From contig DBFJJS010000010.1 of the NCBI GenBank assembly GCA_048393055.1, forward strand, positions 124,001 through 188,000: a stretch of DNA of 64,000 bases, given 5' to 3'. Under the pieces are notes generated by a model. The model was not told the DNA's origin. It was given only the letters and a program-made list of their open reading frames with translations, and did no database searches. Positions 17,096-24,502 of this stretch are shown here, one piece after another (positions within the stretch are counted from its first letter, which is position 1; every line of letters begins with the position of its first letter). This DNA comes from Faeciplasma sp048393055. GTDB taxonomy: Bacteria > Bacillota > Clostridia > Oscillospirales > Ruminococcaceae. A program made the position numbers and the translations under genes.

Positions 17096-18775
17096 ATGGC
17101 ATCTTACAAGTCTGATATTGAAATAGCTCAATCTGTTGAAATGAAGCCTATAACAGAAGTGGCGAAAACTGCAGGGGTCGATGAAAAATATCTTGAGCAG
17201 TACGGAAAATACAAGGCAAAGATTGATCTTTCTCTTTTAAAGGAAACAAAAAAGCCGGACGGAAAGCTTATATTGGTCACAGCTATTACGCCTACCCCAG
17301 CAGGCGAAGGCAAGACCACGACCACCATAGGTCTTGCCGACGGTCTTAGAAAGATAGGCAAAAATTCAGTTGTAGCGTTAAGAGAGCCTTCCTTAGGACC
17401 GGTATTCGGCATTAAGGGCGGAGCTGCCGGCGGAGGATATGCTCAGGTAGTGCCTATGGAGGACATTAATCTCCATTTTACCGGCGACTTTCACGCTATA
17501 GGAGCAGCAAACAACCTGCTTGCCGCAATGCTTGACAACCACATTCAGCAGGGCAACGAGCTTGGAATAGACCCCAAAAAAATCACATGGAAGCGTTGCG
17601 TCGACATGAACGACAGGCAGCTAAGATATGTGGTAGACGGTCTTGGAGGAGTGGCAAACGGCGTTCCCAGGGAGGACGGCTTTGATATAACCGTTGCAAG
17701 CGAGATAATGGCGGTGTTCTGCCTGTCAAGCTCCATATCAGACCTCAAGGAAAGGCTGTCTAAAGTCATTGTCGGCTACACATACGACGATAAACCGGTA
17801 ACCGCCGCTGATTTAAAGGCTGTCGGCGCGATGGCTGCCCTGCTTAAAGACGCACTCAAGCCAAATCTTGTCCAGACCCTTGAGCATACTCCCGCGTTTG
17901 TTCACGGCGGACCGTTTGCAAATATCGCGCACGGCTGCAACTCCATTCTTGCGACCCGCATGGCTCTGAAAACCGGGGACTACGCGGTTACGGAGGCAGG
18001 CTTCGGCGCAGATCTCGGCGCAGAAAAGTTCCTCGATATCAAATGCCGCATAGCCGGTCTTAAACCGTCTGCCGTTGTCATTGTTGCAACGGTGAGAGCT
18101 TTAAAGATGCATGGCGGTCTTGCTAAAACCGAGCTTGGCTCGGAAAATCTTGATGCCTTAGAAAAAGGGCTTCCCAATCTTCTAAGGCATGTGTCCAATA
18201 TCAAAAATGTTTACGGTCTGCCGTCAGTAGTAGCGGTCAACCGCTTCCCCACCGACACCGACGCCGAAATTGAGCTTGTTATTAAAAAGTGCGCGGAGCT
18301 TGGCGTAAAGGCTATACTTTCCGACGTATGGGCAAAGGGCGGAGAAGGCGGCAAGGAACTTGCCAAAGAAGTCGTAAGGCTGTGCGAGGAGGAGACTCCG
18401 CGCTTTACCTTCTCCTACTCCGATGATCTTAGCCTTGAAGAAAAGATAGAGGCTGTCGTTAAGCGCGTTTACGGCGGCTCAGGCATTATTTATTCAGCCG
18501 CTGCCAAGAAACAGCTTGCAAGGCTTACCGAGCTTGGCTTCGCACATATGCCTGTCTGCATTGCAAAGACGCAGTATTCCTTCTCTGATGATCCGTCTAA
18601 GCTCGGCGCTCCCGAGAATTTTGAGGTTACAGTAAAGAATGTAAAGGTATCGGCCGGCGCAGGGTTTGTAGTAGTTCTGACCGGAGATATCATGACAATG
18701 CCCGGACTTCCCAAGATTCCTGTAGCACAGAGAATAGACGTCGATGAAAACGGTGTCATTTCAGGATTATTCTAA
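17096..18775 (+). CDS. fhs: Formate-tetrahydrofolate ligase
   Basis: ATP-dependent ligase making 10-formyl-THF from formate and THF, for purine synthesis and fMet-tRNA. In 559 aa it shows the N-terminal P-loop TPTPAGEGKTTTT (residues about 65-77), LREPSLGPVFGIKGGAAGGG, and the signature LEHTPAFVHGGPFANIAHG. Length is typical of the family. The ATG at 17096 lies five bases after GGAGG; the upstream in-frame ATG at 17084 overlaps that ribosome site and is rejected. It is the last gene of the riboswitch operon, closed by a strong terminator. The enzyme is used by acetogens and by many other Clostridia, so acetogenesis does not follow from it. Confidence 0.98.
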   Translation: MASYKSDIEIAQSVEMKPITEVAKTAGVDEKYLEQYGKYKAKIDLSLLKETKKPDGKLILVTAITPTPAGEGKTTTTIGLADGLRKIGKNSVVALREPSLGPVFGIKGGAAGGGYAQVVPMEDINLHFTGDFHAIGAANNLLAAMLDNHIQQGNELGIDPKKITWKRCVDMNDRQLRYVVDGLGGVANGVPREDGFDITVASEIMAVFCLSSSISDLKERLSKVIVGYTYDDKPVTAADLKAVGAMAALLKDALKPNLVQTLEHTPAFVHGGPFANIAHGCNSILATRMALKTGDYAVTEAGFGADLGAEKFLDIKCRIAGLKPSAVVIVATVRALKMHGGLAKTELGSENLDALEKGLPNLLRHVSNIKNVYGLPSVVAVNRFPTDTDAEIELVIKKCAELGVKAILSDVWAKGGEGGKELAKEVVRLCEEETPRFTFSYSDDLSLEEKIEAVVKRVYGGSGIIYSAAAKKQLARLTELGFAHMPVCIAKTQYSFSDDPSKLGAPENFEVTVKNVKVSAGAGFVVVLTGDIMTMPGLPKIPVAQRIDVDENGVISGLF

Positions 18776-18784
18776 TCTAAATCA

Positions 18785-18814
18785 AAAAGCGGCAGTCACA
18801 TAACTGCCGCTTTT
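18785..18814 (+). terminator. Intrinsic terminator after fhs
   Basis: AAAAGCGGCAGT / ACTGCCGCTTTT stem with a seven-base loop and a short T tract. Confidence 0.88.
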
Positions 18815-18919
18815 ATTATATACGAATCTCTTTTTCTATTGCATTTTTCCTTATAATCGTATATTATAATATTATGAGTAATCATAATACACATGCTATG
18901 CTATGATAAGGTGGTAAAT

Positions 18920-19132
18920 GTGACTAAGAAAAAATTGTACAGGTCCAGATTTGACAAAAAAATATGCGGCGTATGCGGCGGAATCGCAGAATACTTCGGC
19001 ATTGACTCTACAATCGTAAGAATTATATGGGTAGTTCTGGCGTTTGTGCCTTTAGTACCTGCAATAATTCTCTACATTATTTTTGCGCTTGTCATTCCCA
19101 TTAATCCTGATGATACTATTGTAATGGACTGA
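18920..19132 (+). CDS. PspC-domain small membrane protein
   Basis: Seventy-residue protein that is almost only a PspC domain: a basic start KKKLYRSRFDKK, the signature ICGVCGGIAEYFGID, then one or two membrane segments rich in V, L and I ending at FALVIPINPDD. PspC proteins sense or transmit envelope stress in several phyla; no PspA is encoded in the window. AAGGTGG lies five bases before a GTG at 18920, preferred over the longer frame from 18893. It is a single-gene unit between two hairpins. Confidence 0.85.
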   Translation: MTKKKLYRSRFDKKICGVCGGIAEYFGIDSTIVRIIWVVLAFVPLVPAIILYIIFALVIPINPDDTIVMD

Positions 19133-19140
19133 TAAAACCG

Positions 19141-19172
19141 GCGCGCTGTCAAGTTGTTTGACAGCGCGCTTT
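19141..19172. terminator. Hairpin terminator between convergent genes
   Basis: Perfect 12-bp stem GCGCGCTGTCAA / TTGACAGCGCGC with a five-base loop, between convergent genes. On the plus strand it is followed by only TTTCG, so it may be weak or serve both strands. Confidence 0.65.
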
Positions 19173-19186
19173 CGCGTATTCGCATT

Positions 19187-19624
19187 CTATTTGATTTTCT
19201 CAAAAAGCTCACCGTCAATACTGACGATATCATCCATATGCACAGACACGCCGTTTTCAAAGATAAGCGTGCGGTCGTATTCATTTATACTCTTAATCGA
19301 TGCGCTCATTGTAAAAAGACTTCCTCCTGATTTTTTCTCATCCGGTATAAAAAACGTCACGGTGAGTGCCGGACGCAATCCTATATGCTCTCTTATAAGC
19401 TTGTGCTTTGAATTAAGATCGGATTTTGCATCATCGTCAAGCTCCGGCTTACTGTCTGTAAGCCTTGCGGTTTCCTTTATTTCATCGTCATAGCCTGTAA
19501 GCGCGGCAAAGGAAGCGAACTGCGCGGCTCTGTCGCGGCGCGGCATCTGCATGTGAACAGAAGAAACATGATGAGGCATGTTTATAATATCGTCGTAGCT
19601 GTGGTCACTGCTCATTAATTCCAT
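19187..19624 (-). CDS. YolD-like protein
   Basis: Protein of 145 aa in the YolD-like family. The N-terminal signature is clear (YDDIINMPHHVS, then RRDRAAQFASFAALTGYDDEI). The C-terminal half is a small beta domain with LIFENGVSVHMDDIVSIDGE. Family members are usually encoded with Y-family DNA polymerases and are thought to assist them, like UmuD. That arrangement is seen here, with one GNAT gene in between. The start is one base after the GNAT stop, with AAGGAGG upstream; an ATG at 19615 is also possible. The exact biochemical role is not established. Confidence 0.85.
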   Translation of the reverse strand: MELMSSDHSYDDIINMPHHVSSVHMQMPRRDRAAQFASFAALTGYDDEIKETARLTDSKPELDDDAKSDLNSKHKLIREHIGLRPALTVTFFIPDEKKSGGSLFTMSASIKSINEYDRTLIFENGVSVHMDDIVSIDGELFEKIK

Positions 19625-19625
19625 G

Positions 19626-20102
19626 CTAAGTCTTGACCTCCTTCATACGCTTTTCCATAACATAGTTTGTAAGCCATACTCCCGCACGCTCCACCTGCTG
19701 CTGTTTGATAACCCGATAGCCCCTTTTTTCAAAGAACCCCTTTGCGGTTATTGACGCATGCGTTGTAAACACCGGCGATGAAACGGCGCTTTCAAGCCTG
19801 TCGCACAGCGCAGACGCGACATGCCTGCCCTGGTAATCCTTATGGACATACAGCATATCAAGATATCCGCCGACGTCCATATCAGCAAAGCCCACAATCT
19901 TTCCTTCAATCACCGCTACCAATGAATACTGTCTTGAAAACCTACCATTCCAAATTGATTCGGCTTCTCTTGCGGCTATCCCCGCCGTCCACGCATCTAG
20001 CTGCTCTTTTGTATAATCTAAAGCGTTTATCGCATGAACAGTGTCATAGAACAGCTTTATCATTTCGGCGCAATCGCCCTGCCTGTATTCTCGAATTTCC
20101 AT
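19626..20102 (-). CDS. GNAT-family N-acetyltransferase (YafP-like)
   Basis: Acetyltransferase of 158 aa. The acetyl-CoA-binding segment is LDMLYVHKDYQGRHVASALCDRLE; a conserved tail follows at ASITAKGFFEKRGYRVIKQQQV. It resembles the YafP subgroup, members of which are found in SOS or polymerase operons (E. coli dinB-yafNOP). GGGGGTG lies six bases before the ATG at 20102; the GTG at 20111 overlaps this site and is rejected. It sits tightly between the Y-family polymerase and yolD genes. The substrate is unknown. Confidence 0.87.
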   Translation of the reverse strand: MEIREYRQGDCAEMIKLFYDTVHAINALDYTKEQLDAWTAGIAAREAESIWNGRFSRQYSLVAVIEGKIVGFADMDVGGYLDMLYVHKDYQGRHVASALCDRLESAVSSPVFTTHASITAKGFFEKRGYRVIKQQQVERAGVWLTNYVMEKRMKEVKT

Positions 20103-20118
20103 TCGTTTCACCCCCGTA

Positions 20119-21642
20119 CTACGCTTTATGCCCGCCTATTTGACCGTTTCTTTCTTTTTCGGTAGCGCCCTCCCTGAAATTTATACCCTTAAGTATCGAA
20201 TTCTTGCCGTATTTCTTCTTTATAGATACTATAGCCTTCTGGATGCTTTTTTCGCGCTCGCGTTCCCTTTGCGCGGCTCTCCTCTGTTCGCTCTGTTTAA
20301 CGTAATCGGTAAAAAAGTCAAGCTGCTCGCACTGCGGCTCGCCTACGGCGTCCGATTCCTTAATCAGCCTGTTCGCGCTGATACTAAGCTTTCTTATCAG
20401 CAGCTTTTTGTCCGCAATCCTGTCAAACAGCTCTGCCATTCCATTTACCAAAAGCCTGGTGGATGACGTATGCTTGCCCAAGTTTACAGTTCCGTGCGAG
20501 TGCTTTGGCACCAGCCGGCCATAACGGTCCTGGGTGATTTGCCCGCGGTACTGCTTTTTGCGTGACAAATCCTTTATGTTCTCAACATCATAGCCAATTG
20601 TAAGCGTAAGCTGGTCTGTTACAAGCCCCTTGTCCACTAAACTAAGCGACATATGATCGACCATTTCTTTAACGACAAGCCTCGCCTTGTCAAACGAATA
20701 CGGAACACTGAGCACCTGGCTTGAGCAGAAACTATTGGTTTCCGGTCTATAATCCTTAATATCCGATATTGTGCACGGCTCCCAACCCCACGCGTGATCA
20801 ATGAGCAGCTCTGCATATGTTCCAAACAGCTTGTATAACAGTTCCTCGTTGTGATAGTCCGATTGGCTTCCGACAGAGCATTTAGCAACATCGCCCATAG
20901 TATACATGCCGTTCTCTTCAAGCTTTCTCGCATATCCCCTGCCGACACGCCAAAAATCAGTAATGGGACGATGAGACCACAGAAGCCTGCGATAGCTCAT
21001 TTCGTCCAGCTCCGCGATTCTGACGCCGTTTTCATCCGCCGGTATACGCTTTGCAACAATATCCATCGCCACCTTGCACAAATACAGGTTTGTGCCTATT
21101 CCGGCGGTCGCGGTTATTCCGGTAGTCTTATACACATCGAGTATCATCTTCATGGCAAGCTCTCTTGCGCTCAGACCGTAAGCTTTCAAATATGAGGTAG
21201 CGTCGATAAACACCTCGTCTATGGAGTAGACGTGCATATCCTCAGGCGCAACATATTTTAGATATATATCGTAAATTTGAGCACTTTTCCTCATGTAATG
21301 AGCCATCTGAGGAGACGCAACAATATAGTCTACCGCCAGCTCCGGCGACGACTTCAGCTCGGTATCACTGTACGACGAACCGATAAAACGCTTTTGCGGC
21401 GCATTTATAACGCGCTTTGCATTTACCTGAGCCACCTTCTGCACAACCTCATAAAGCCTTGGCCTTCCCGGGAGACCATATGCCTTTAATGACGGCGAAA
21501 CTGCAAGGCATATGGTTTTTTCCGTCCTTGAGCTGTCCGCGACAACGAGGTTTGTCTTCATCGGGTCAAGCCCTCGCTCTACGCATTCTACAGAAGCATA
21601 AAACGACTTCAGGTCAATAGCAATATAGCTTTTATCTTCCAT
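20119..21642 (-). CDS. Y-family (UmuC-like) translesion DNA polymerase
   Basis: Error-prone polymerase for bypassing DNA lesions, about 507 aa. The palm has the catalytic carboxylates in YIAIDLKSFYASVEC (residues about 6-20) and in YSIDEVFIDATSYL, followed by helix-hairpin-helix and little-finger regions. The basic tail has many Arg and Lys (QRRAAQREREREK). It belongs to the UmuC/YqjW/UvrX group rather than to the shorter DinB. Three in-frame ATGs exist (21672, 21651, 21642). GGAGG stands ten bases before 21642 but only one before 21651. It is operonic with the GNAT and YolD genes. No clear LexA box was seen upstream. Confidence 0.93.
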   Translation of the reverse strand: MEDKSYIAIDLKSFYASVECVERGLDPMKTNLVVADSSRTEKTICLAVSPSLKAYGLPGRPRLYEVVQKVAQVNAKRVINAPQKRFIGSSYSDTELKSSPELAVDYIVASPQMAHYMRKSAQIYDIYLKYVAPEDMHVYSIDEVFIDATSYLKAYGLSARELAMKMILDVYKTTGITATAGIGTNLYLCKVAMDIVAKRIPADENGVRIAELDEMSYRRLLWSHRPITDFWRVGRGYARKLEENGMYTMGDVAKCSVGSQSDYHNEELLYKLFGTYAELLIDHAWGWEPCTISDIKDYRPETNSFCSSQVLSVPYSFDKARLVVKEMVDHMSLSLVDKGLVTDQLTLTIGYDVENIKDLSRKKQYRGQITQDRYGRLVPKHSHGTVNLGKHTSSTRLLVNGMAELFDRIADKKLLIRKLSISANRLIKESDAVGEPQCEQLDFFTDYVKQSEQRRAAQREREREKSIQKAIVSIKKKYGKNSILKGINFREGATEKERNGQIGGHKA

Positions 21643-21673
21643 CGTCGTCATGCCTCCGTTTTTAAAAAACATA

Positions 21674-22141
21674 CTATTTGATATTTTTTCTTAGGTACGC
21701 TAAAATATCCGCGGCGTTTGTGTCCGGCTTAACCTTGGGAATTATTTTTTCAATCACGCCCGATTCGTCTATGATAAACGTTGTGCGAACAACTCCCATG
21801 CTGATCTTCCCGTACATCTTCTTCTCCTGCCAAACGCCGTATGCGTTTATTGCGGAAAGCTCCGGGTCTGACACAAGTATAAACGGAAGCCCATACTTAT
21901 CTGCAAATTTCTTATGCGAGTCGGCACTATCCTTACTTACACCTATGACCTCTGCGCCAAGCTCCTTAAACTGCTCATATGCATCAGAAAACGCCTGAGC
22001 CTGCCTTGTGCAGCCAGGGGTATTGTCCTTTGGATAAAAATACAATACTACCTTTTTGCCCAAAAACTGAGAAAGTGATACCTTATTGCCGTCCTTATCA
22101 CAAAGGGAAAAGTCCGGTGCCCTCATACCTTCAGTAAGCAT
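21674..22141 (-). CDS. bcp: Bcp-type peroxiredoxin, one-Cys form
   Basis: Thiol peroxidase of 155 aa reducing H2O2 and organic hydroperoxides. Thioredoxin fold with the peroxidatic site DNTPGCTRQAQAF (Cys 44) and the conserved Arg of VVRTTFIID. The resolving Cys five residues later, present in E. coli Bcp, is Gln 49 here. The only other Cys is at position 14, so it probably works as a one-Cys enzyme with an external thiol. GGAGA is placed seven bases before the ATG. The polymerase gene follows 31 bp downstream and may be cotranscribed. The leader shares a repeat with that of the downstream-facing adh gene. Confidence 0.93.
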   Translation of the reverse strand: MLTEGMRAPDFSLCDKDGNKVSLSQFLGKKVVLYFYPKDNTPGCTRQAQAFSDAYEQFKELGAEVIGVSKDSADSHKKFADKYGLPFILVSDPELSAINAYGVWQEKKMYGKISMGVVRTTFIIDESGVIEKIIPKVKPDTNAADILAYLRKNIK

Positions 22142-22154
22142 AATTTTGTCTCCA

Positions 22155-22191
22155 TTATATTTTTATTTGCGCTGCAAGTATAGCAGCATAT
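22155..22191 (-). repeat. Leader element shared by bcp and adh (bcp copy)
   Basis: Plus-strand TTATATTTTTATTTGCGC (22155-22172), nine bases, AGCAGCATAT (22182-22191). Both blocks recur identically upstream of the alcohol dehydrogenase at the same position relative to the ribosome site, with a three-base spacer there. Confidence 0.6.
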
Positions 22192-22272
22192 AACAACTTG
22201 CTCGTATACCTATGACACGCGTATTTGGTGCAGTCATATTTATTATATCAATTCGTCAAACACTTTGATCGA

Positions 22273-23442
22273 CTATTTCATACTTGCCTTAAGAATGCTT
22301 ATAACATCTTCTCTTGTAAGTACCTTATAACCGCCATTGTTTATAAGAGTAGCGTCTGCAATGCCTTCTATCATGTCAGAGGTTGCGCCGAGATCTTTTA
22401 TATTCATAACAAGACCCATTTCATTCATATAGCTTTCCATTGCATCAAGACCTTCTGAAGCTATCTCGGTATCGGTCTTGCCGAAAGGATTTATGTTCCA
22501 CACGTTCTCAGCATATCTTACAAACTTCTTAAGACCATACGGCATAATCAGCCTATAGTACGGCATTGAAACTGCCGCAAGCGTCATTCCGTGAGTCGCG
22601 TCTGTATATGCCCCTACTGCCTGTCCTATCATATGGACCTCCCAGTCGGTAGCCTTTCCTTTCGCCACAAGAGTATTCAGCGCCCACGTTGCTATCCACA
22701 TGATATTGCTTCTTGACTCATAATCCTCAGGATTTTTTATGGCTATTCTTGAGCTGTGTATAAGAGATTTTAGAAGTCCTTCCATGATGTAATCAGAAGT
22801 ATTATCATCCTCGCCTGAGAAGTACTGCTCAAGGATATGGCTCATTATATCGTAAAATCCTGCTGTCATCTGATACTTAGGCAGCGTATAGGTATACTTT
22901 GGATTCATGATTGAAAATTTCGGCATTACATTTTCTGAAAATACATGTCCTATTTTCAGCTTTTGATGGGGATTTGTGATAACCGAACCGCCGTTCATCT
23001 CAGAGCCTGTTCCAACCATCGTTAAAACGCAGCCCACAGGTATTATCTTATTATCCACATCCTCCATGCGCAAATAATACTTATCCCACGGATCCTCGTT
23101 GCAGTACGCGGATACGGAAACTGCCTTTGCATAGTCGCAGACAGAACCTCCGCCAACCGCGAGAATAAGGTCGACATGCCCATTTCTCGCCCTTTCGCAG
23201 CCATCGTAAAGCTTATCTACGGTTGGATTTGGCATTACTCCGGCATCCTCAAAGATTTCCTTTCCGCATTCCTTAAGGATAGAAACGACATCGTCATATA
23301 TTCCGTTTTTCTTTATTGAGTTTCTTCCATATACCAAAAGTACGTTCTTACCGTACTTTGGAAGCTCGTTTCGCAGACCGCTGAGAGCATTCTCACCAAA
23401 ATAAAGCTTGGTCGGGTTGCAGTAAACAAAATTGCCTAACAT
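22273..23442 (-). CDS. Iron-containing alcohol dehydrogenase (butanol dehydrogenase type)
   Basis: NAD(P)H-dependent group III alcohol dehydrogenase of 389 aa, reducing aldehydes at the end of fermentation. The nucleotide site is AVGGGSVCDYAKAV (residues about 95-108). Metal ligands are in GFYDIMSHILEQYF and DWEVHMIGQAVGAYTDATHG. It is closest in style to the YugJ/BdhA/YqhD-like group, which usually prefers NADPH. AAGGAGAG is seven bases from the ATG. It follows the DUF3737 gene by about 48 bp and shares a leader repeat with bcp, suggesting a common redox or electrophile response. Confidence 0.93.
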   Translation of the reverse strand: MLGNFVYCNPTKLYFGENALSGLRNELPKYGKNVLLVYGRNSIKKNGIYDDVVSILKECGKEIFEDAGVMPNPTVDKLYDGCERARNGHVDLILAVGGGSVCDYAKAVSVSAYCNEDPWDKYYLRMEDVDNKIIPVGCVLTMVGTGSEMNGGSVITNPHQKLKIGHVFSENVMPKFSIMNPKYTYTLPKYQMTAGFYDIMSHILEQYFSGEDDNTSDYIMEGLLKSLIHSSRIAIKNPEDYESRSNIMWIATWALNTLVAKGKATDWEVHMIGQAVGAYTDATHGMTLAAVSMPYYRLIMPYGLKKFVRYAENVWNINPFGKTDTEIASEGLDAMESYMNEMGLVMNIKDLGATSDMIEGIADATLINNGGYKVLTREDVISILKASMK

Positions 23443-23457
23443 GAATCTTCTCTCCTT

Positions 23458-23488
23458 TTATATTTTTATTTGCGCCAAAGCAGCATAT
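23458..23488 (-). repeat. Leader element shared by bcp and adh (adh copy)
   Basis: TTATATTTTTATTTGCGC (23458-23475), three bases, AGCAGCATAT (23479-23488). It ends directly after the DUF3737 stop codon and precedes the adh ribosome site. Confidence 0.6.
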
Positions 23489-23490
23489 GT

Positions 23491-24330
23491 TTATTTGCCT
23501 GTAACTATAATCTCACCCTTATAGCACGGCTTATCGCGAATGATCTCGCCTACTTCCGGTACGAAGATCCTTCCCGAGTACGGATTTTTAATGCTTATTA
23601 CAGGCGTAGTTATTGTCGCGTCTACATCTGAACGTTCAAAGCAAAGGTCGGCATCCTCCATAGTGCAGTTTATAAGCTTAAGGTTTTTGCAGTAGCACAA
23701 AGGCTGCGTACCGATGATGCGGCAGTTCTCAAATGTCAAATCCTCTGCATACCATGCCAAATACTCTCCCTTTACGATACAGTTTCTTACCATCACATTA
23801 TTGGCATGCCAAAACGCATCCTTCGTGTCAAATTTACAGTCTTCAAAAAGTGCATTTTTGATATACTGGAACGAATATTTCCCTTTAAAATCGACGTTTC
23901 TGAACTCAATATTCTTTGAGCACATCATAAAATACTCGCTCTCGGCTTTTGTGTTCTTCACCTCTATATTTTTTGTTGACCAACCGAATTCAGGAGAAAT
24001 TATATCACAATTATCAATAATCACATCCTTGCATTCTCGCAAGGCTTTAATACCGTGCATTTTAGTGTTTTTAATTACGATATTTTTTGAGTACCATAAA
24101 GCAGCGCGGCAAAGTTCGGTCATCTCTGTATCACAAATATTTAGATTATTATCGTGCCAAAACGGATACCTCAGATTCATAAAACAATTTTTTACCATTA
24201 CGTTGCTGCACTCTTTAAATGCGCTCTCTCCGTCGGCAGGGCCGTCGAATTTGCAATTATTTACTGAAATATCATGCTGTTCGTACAATGCCCTTTCTTC
24301 ATCAAAGGACTTGTTCTCGATTATCGTCAT
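23491..24330 (-). CDS. DUF3737 right-handed beta-helix protein
   Basis: Protein of 279 aa with repeated pentapeptide- or pectate-lyase-like rungs. About ten imperfect repeats of roughly 20 residues follow the pattern (K/E)N(I/V)x(I/F)(K/E)NC, for example NVMVKNCF, NIVIKNTK and NIEVKNTK. It matches DUF3737, a family whose function is not known. No signal peptide or catalytic residues are apparent. GAGGA is six bases before the ATG at 24330; the longer frame from 24345 is less likely. On the minus strand, TATAAT with a TTGCAA-like -35 lies about 60-70 bp upstream. It is the probable first gene of a unit with adh. Confidence 0.8.
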   Translation of the reverse strand: MTIIENKSFDEERALYEQHDISVNNCKFDGPADGESAFKECSNVMVKNCFMNLRYPFWHDNNLNICDTEMTELCRAALWYSKNIVIKNTKMHGIKALRECKDVIIDNCDIISPEFGWSTKNIEVKNTKAESEYFMMCSKNIEFRNVDFKGKYSFQYIKNALFEDCKFDTKDAFWHANNVMVRNCIVKGEYLAWYAEDLTFENCRIIGTQPLCYCKNLKLINCTMEDADLCFERSDVDATITTPVISIKNPYSGRIFVPEVGEIIRDKPCYKGEIIVTGK

Positions 24331-24451
24331 TATGATTCCTCGCAATATATGTAATGTCGTTATGCTTGCTTATTAGCACAAGCCAATAAATATATTATAC
24401 ATTATCTATTGCAAAATATCAATCACCATCCATGCCGCATTCTGTTAGTGA

Positions 24452-24486
24452 TAAAGCCGCCTTGGATAAAAGCGACCCAAGGCGGC
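24452..24486 (-). terminator. Terminator after the GH10 xylanase gene
   Basis: Ten-bp GC-rich stem GCCGCCTTGG / CCAAGGCGGC with an 11-base loop, followed on the minus strand by TTTATC. Confidence 0.7.
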
Positions 24487-24502
24487 AGGCAAACAGGTAT
24501 TT

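Noticed and set aside
21643..21700. LexA/SOS box before the Y-family polymerase
   Set aside because: No CGAAC-N4-GTTCG-like palindrome was found in the gap or before bcp.
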